From the NCBI GenBank assembly GCA_965602635.1, contig CBFCZU010000168.1, forward strand, positions 1-9,394: a DNA stretch of 9,394 nucleotides, read 5' to 3'. The stretch is from CBFCZU01 sp965602635. GTDB lineage: Bacteria > Planctomycetota > Phycisphaerae > SM23-33. The stretch's first letter is position 1; every line of letters starts with the position of its first letter. A model generated the notes under the pieces. That model saw only the letters and a program-made list of their open reading frames with translations, was not told the DNA's origin and made no database searches. The position numbers were made by a program, and so were the translations under genes. Shown here piece by piece: positions 6,524 to 9,394 of the stretch.

Positions 6524-6540
6524 CTCCCTGGCATGACGCC
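6513..6540. promoter_or_regulatory. Inverted repeat resembling a ModE operator, overlapping the -10 element
   Basis: GGCGTTATGC (6513-6522) and GCATGACGCC (6531-6540) are 10-bp arms with one mismatch around an 8-base spacer. From memory, the E. coli modA operator has arms CGTTATAT and ACATAACG, also around 8 bases. The core arms here, CGTTATGC and GCATGACG, share the outer CGTTAT half and the same spacing. The site covers the -10 and the predicted transcription start, the usual place for a repressor. The modE-like gene ends 56 bp before it. Binding by that protein is inference. Confidence 0.55.
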
Positions 6541-6563
6541 TCGCCCTTAAGAGAGGTGGCCGA

Positions 6564-7409
6564 TTGTCCGCTCAGCTCAATCAATATCAGCCGGGGGCGC
6601 CGCGGGTGCTGCCTCCGCGCCCCCGACCGGCGTTCACCCTCGTCGAGGTCCTCGTGACCGTCGCGCTCATCGGGATTCTTGTCTCGATCCTCACGCCGGG
6701 GCTGGTCCGGGCGCGGGCACGGGCCAGGGAGACCGTCTGCGCCGCAAACCTGCGGTCGTGGGGGCAGGCCTTCTGCCTCTACGCCACTCTATACGACGAC
6801 ACGCTGCCCCACACCGACGACCGCGCCCGCAACCATCCGCCCGACGCTTACGACCCCGACCACCCCGAGCACGAGTGCTGCTACGTTGACGTGCTGCCCC
6901 CGCTGATGGACGACAGGCGCCCGTGGCGCAGTTTCCCCCAAGGCGCCAAGCCCCGAGGCGACATCTGGCAGTGCCCCGACGCCGAGCCGCTGCCCGACTC
7001 GGCCTACAGCCCCAGCTACCAGCCATCGGTGAGCGGCTATCACAGCTACGCGATGAACTCCTACCTGGAGTGCGATTTCCCCTTCGGCCTGCCGGCGGGC
7101 GTCGAGCCATACCCGAGTTTTCTGCAACTGGACCGCTGCGAGGAGCCGTCGAAGACGATCCTCATGTTCGAGCAGACGCTCGACCCGCTCCGCGGCTACG
7201 ACCAGCAGGGCGGCCTTTCGACGGCCGGGCGATACACGGCCGAGGACGCCCGGGCCCTCAGCGAGCGGCACCCCCACAGCCTCGGGGGGCTCGGCGGCAA
7301 CGTCATCCTCCTCGACGGCCACCGCGAGTGGCGAAACGACCTGTGGGATGAGTCGCTCGACAATCCCCGAATCCCGGCAAGAGGTGACCTGACATGGTGG
7401 CCATACTAG
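6564..7409 (+). CDS. Type II secretion pseudopilin-like protein (prepilin-type N-terminal methylation motif)
   Basis: This 281-residue protein has a class III signal: a basic/proline leader, then A23|FTLVEVLVTVALIGILVSIL with F24 at +1 and Glu at +5 (E28), followed by the hydrophobic helix. Cleavage and methylation by a prepilin peptidase are expected. Ala instead of Gly at -1 is tolerated but less usual. The rest resembles the planctomycete/Lentisphaerota family of G-type pseudopilins with a late His...DGH motif: here H236 or H238, then NVILLDGH (246-253). Several cysteines (C59, C71, C105, C106, C137, C170, C192) suggest disulfides outside the membrane. The TTG start is chosen because GAGG(TGG) lies 7 bases before it and the leader length fits. 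Its last 16 bases overlap the next gene. Such proteins are often numerous per genome, and the specific role is unknown. Confidence 0.88.
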   Translation: MSAQLNQYQPGAPRVLPPRPRPAFTLVEVLVTVALIGILVSILTPGLVRARARARETVCAANLRSWGQAFCLYATLYDDTLPHTDDRARNHPPDAYDPDHPEHECCYVDVLPPLMDDRRPWRSFPQGAKPRGDIWQCPDAEPLPDSAYSPSYQPSVSGYHSYAMNSYLECDFPFGLPAGVEPYPSFLQLDRCEEPSKTILMFEQTLDPLRGYDQQGGLSTAGRYTAEDARALSERHPHSLGGLGGNVILLDGHREWRNDLWDESLDNPRIPARGDLTWWPY

Positions 7410-8170
7410 AAAGACTAACTTGGCGGTCGCTGGTGCTGGTGCTGTGCGGATGCCTGTGCATCCGGGCGGCGCCGGCGGCGGCCCAGATCACGCAGACCTT
7501 CCCCATCGACGTGGACACGGGCGTGGACAGCCGCGACCCGACGTTCAACTACGGTGTGGACACCTCGGTCAAGGTGGTCGTCAACGGCGACGACGGCTCG
7601 CTGGCGAGAGTGCTGCTCGAGCTGCCGGCCGCGGCCTGGTCGATCCCCAGCGCCGACCTGGTGTCGGCGGAGGTCCGCCTCTACACCTGGAAGAACATGA
7701 CCGGCACCCGCACCGTCAGCCTGCATCCGTTGACGAGGGCATTCGTGGAAGGCACGGGCGACGACACCGCCTCGGGCGACGGCGCAACCTGGCAGACCCA
7801 TGACGGCACGAACCCGTGGACCATCCCCGGCGGCGACTACGACGCGGGCGTCTCGGTCGATGCGGTCGAGCTGGCGGCCGACGGCCTGAGCGGATGGTTC
7901 ACCTGGGACATCGCGCCGCTCTGGGACGACGCCAACCTGCGCTCCCACGGCGCGATGTTGAGGATGGGCGACGAGTCCGACCCCGGCGTCGGCAACATGC
8001 CCCGGGCCTCATTCAACAGCAGCGACGTGGGGCTCGACCGGCCTTACGTCGAGGTGACATACGTGCCGGAGCCGTCGTCGCTGGCGGTCCTGGCTCTGCT
8101 GGCGGGCGGGGCCGTCCTCAAGAGGAATCGCACACACCACTTCTCGCGACTCATGGAGTCAGGGCAATGA
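7394..8170 (+). CDS. Secreted PEP-CTERM protein with a DNRLRE-like domain
   Basis: This 258-residue protein has an N-terminal signal peptide (hydrophobic core about 12-23, likely cleavage after AAPAAA at residue 30). The body is a beta-rich domain resembling DNRLRE/disaggregatase-related modules: DSRDPTFNYG (45-54), ARVLLELP (71-78), AEVRLYTW (92-99), then WFTWDIAPLW (168-177) and YVEVTYVPEP (218-227). The C-terminus is a PEP-CTERM sorting signal: VPEPSS (224-229), a hydrophobic helix (231-242) and basic KRNR (243-246). This suggests export, then handling by an exosortase. An extra 12-residue tail follows the basic cluster, which is longer than usual. GAGG lies 9 bases before the ATG, and the gene overlaps the pseudopilin by 16 bp. 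A related fold is thought to bind carbohydrate, but no ligand can be assigned here. Confidence 0.85.
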   Translation: MVAILERLTWRSLVLVLCGCLCIRAAPAAAQITQTFPIDVDTGVDSRDPTFNYGVDTSVKVVVNGDDGSLARVLLELPAAAWSIPSADLVSAEVRLYTWKNMTGTRTVSLHPLTRAFVEGTGDDTASGDGATWQTHDGTNPWTIPGGDYDAGVSVDAVELAADGLSGWFTWDIAPLWDDANLRSHGAMLRMGDESDPGVGNMPRASFNSSDVGLDRPYVEVTYVPEPSSLAVLALLAGGAVLKRNRTHHFSRLMESGQ

Positions 8171-8823
8171 AACGATCCGTGATACTCGGCATACTGTTCT
8201 TCGGGAGCCTTTGGGGCGTTTCGGAGGTCTTCTTCGGCGAATGGCTGTACGCCTCGGGCTTCCGGCACGCGTCGGTGTCGCTGAACGTCATCGGCCTGGG
8301 CATTCTCGCCGCCGCCAGGGCATTCCTGCCGCGGAAGGGCACGTCGCTGGCGATCGGTTGCTGCGCGGCGCTGTACAAGCTCACGGCCATGTCGCTCGGC
8401 GTGGCCGGCACGCCGTTCTACCTGTGCCATCTGCTCGGCATTACCTCCATGGGCGCGGCCTACGACGCGGTCGCCAGCGCCCTGCCGCAACGAAGGCCCG
8501 CGGGCGGGCACGCGCGCAGGGCCGTCGGCGCCCTGGTCGCGGCGTACATGGGCTACGCGCTGTTCGCCTTCTCGATCACTTACGTGTTCCGCTACGGGCC
8601 TTGGGTGGCGGGAGGGCTGGGCAAGGTCGTGCGGTACATCGGCGTCGGCGGAACGCTCGCGGCCGCGGGCGGCGCGATCCTCGCGCCGCTGGCCCATTGG
8701 CTCGCCGAGCTGGCCATGCGAAAGGCGGCCGCCTCGTCCAGGCTGCGCCCCGAGTTCGCCGCCGGCTGTGTCTCCCTGGCGACGGTCGGGCTGTGGATGA
8801 TCGCCGTCGCCGCCGCCATTTGA
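8167..8823 (+). CDS. Polytopic membrane protein of unknown function
   Basis: This is a 218-residue hydrophobic protein with about six or seven membrane segments (roughly 5-24, 38-54, 60-78, 84-105, 119-140, 157-180, 197-217). Short basic loops include PRKG (55-58), PQRRPAGGHARR (107-118) and MRKAAASSRLR (184-194). The N-terminal GSLWGVSEVFFGEWLY is distinctive, with acidic residues inside the first membrane segment. I do not recognise the family with confidence. The size and segment number recall small substrate-binding membrane subunits such as ECF transporter S components, but no diagnostic motif was seen. GGAG lies 8 bases before the ATG, and the ATG overlaps the PEP-CTERM gene's stop (ATGA). 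The THEP1-like NTPase starts 26 bp downstream, so the two may work together. Confidence 0.8.
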   Translation: MKRSVILGILFFGSLWGVSEVFFGEWLYASGFRHASVSLNVIGLGILAAARAFLPRKGTSLAIGCCAALYKLTAMSLGVAGTPFYLCHLLGITSMGAAYDAVASALPQRRPAGGHARRAVGALVAAYMGYALFAFSITYVFRYGPWVAGGLGKVVRYIGVGGTLAAAGGAILAPLAHWLAELAMRKAAASSRLRPEFAAGCVSLATVGLWMIAVAAAI

Positions 8824-8849
8824 GCTGGCCGCCGGTTGCGGAGGCGTCG

Positions 8850-9394
8850 ATGGCCGGGGCGAGAGCCAAGCTCATCATCTGGACGGGCCCGAAGCACTCG
8901 GGCAAGACGACCGCGGCGGAGGCCCTGGCCGAAAATGCCCGGGCGGGGGGCTTCTCGGTGGCCGGCCTGACGGCGCCGAGCGTTCACCAGGCCGGGAGGC
9001 TGATCGGCTTCGACGTCGTTGACCTTCGCACTTCCGCCCGCGCGCCGCTGGCCCGCCGCGGGGCCAAGGGCCTGCCGCGCGTCGGCGACTACGGCTTCCT
9101 CGCCGAAGGCCTGGCGGCCGGGGAGCGGGCTCTCGGCGCCGCCGCACTCTCGGCAGACCTGGTGATAGTCGATGAGTTCGGACCCCTCGAGCTGCGAGGC
9201 GAGGGCTGGCGGGCCAGGACCGACTCCCTCGTCGCGCGGGCAAAGGGGCTGATCGTGCTCGTCGTCCGCGAGGAGCTTGTCGATGCAGTCCGGCGACTGT
9301 ACGCGGGCGCCTCTTGCCGAGTGCTCTCGCCGGCCGACCCGGCAGCACCAGAGACGGTCATGGAGATGCTTCGAGCGAACGGGTGTCACGACGG
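8850..9394 (+). CDS. THEP1-like P-loop nucleoside triphosphatase, 3' end beyond the window
   Basis: The 181 visible residues show a Walker A motif GPKHSGKTT (13-21) and SVHQAGRLIGFDVVDL (44-59), which is like the EVREnGkRIGFkiiDL block of THEP1/NTPase_1 proteins. They also show RVGDYGFLAEG (77-87) and a Walker B-like segment DLVIVDEFGPLEL (103-115). The family hydrolyses nucleoside triphosphates in vitro, and its cellular role is poorly known. GGAGG lies 5 bases before the ATG, a strong ribosome binding site. The gene is probably nearly complete, since the family is about 180-200 residues. It follows the membrane protein by 26 bp in the same operon. MobB-like or other small P-loop accessory proteins were considered, but the VGxYG and DEFGPLEL blocks favour THEP1. 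Confidence 0.85.
   Translation, partial: MAGARAKLIIWTGPKHSGKTTAAEALAENARAGGFSVAGLTAPSVHQAGRLIGFDVVDLRTSARAPLARRGAKGLPRVGDYGFLAEGLAAGERALGAAALSADLVIVDEFGPLELRGEGWRARTDSLVARAKGLIVLVVREELVDAVRRLYAGASCRVLSPADPAAPETVMEMLRANGCHD

Noticed and set aside
7394..7460. Lipoprotein signal in the PEP-CTERM protein (LCGC near residues 17-20)
   Set aside because: The residue at -2 is Cys, which does not fit a lipobox, and an ordinary signal peptidase site follows AAPAAA.

Overview
The window is GC-rich, densely coded bacterial DNA. It has no rRNA, tRNA, CRISPR array or insertion sequence that I can see. Three traits point to a planctomycete, probably an anaerobic Phycisphaerae-type lineage: a PEP-CTERM surface protein with a DNRLRE-like domain, a pseudopilin of the FTLVE / late-DGH type common in Planctomycetota and Lentisphaerota, and a NuoEF-coupled formate dehydrogenase. 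This taxonomic placement is inference; no marker gene is present.

Left half, minus strand (1-4952). Read in the direction of transcription, this holds a mobB-mobA fusion for molybdopterin guanine dinucleotide cofactor synthesis. A 257-bp non-coding gap packed with six inverted repeats follows. Then comes a tight operon: a NuoE-like [2Fe-2S] subunit, a NuoF-like flavin/NADH subunit with extra ferredoxin-type domains at both ends, and a formate dehydrogenase catalytic subunit with a NuoG-like N-terminal Fe-S region. The catalytic subunit runs off the left edge. Together these would make a soluble NAD(P)-linked, possibly electron-bifurcating, Mo/W-bisPGD formate dehydrogenase with Cys in the selenocysteine position.

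Middle, plus strand (5082-6456). A promoter-like region separates the two directions. It leads into a 59-residue protein ending in the motif ISNCQLGCF, then fdhD (sulfur transfer to the formate dehydrogenase cofactor), then a single-domain ModE-type winged-helix regulator. Spacings are 11 bp and a 4-bp overlap. With mobBA, this arm is a maturation and regulation module for the enzyme encoded on the left.

Right part, plus strand (6564-9394). A second plus-strand unit begins behind a TTGACA promoter whose -10 region lies inside an inverted repeat resembling a ModE operator. Its genes overlap or almost touch: a pseudopilin-like protein (TTG start), a PEP-CTERM DNRLRE-like secreted protein, a polytopic membrane protein, and a THEP1-like P-loop NTPase cut by the right edge. 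The link between this envelope/NTPase unit and molybdenum/formate metabolism is the most open question here. The candidate ModE operator is the only sequence-level bridge between the two halves.
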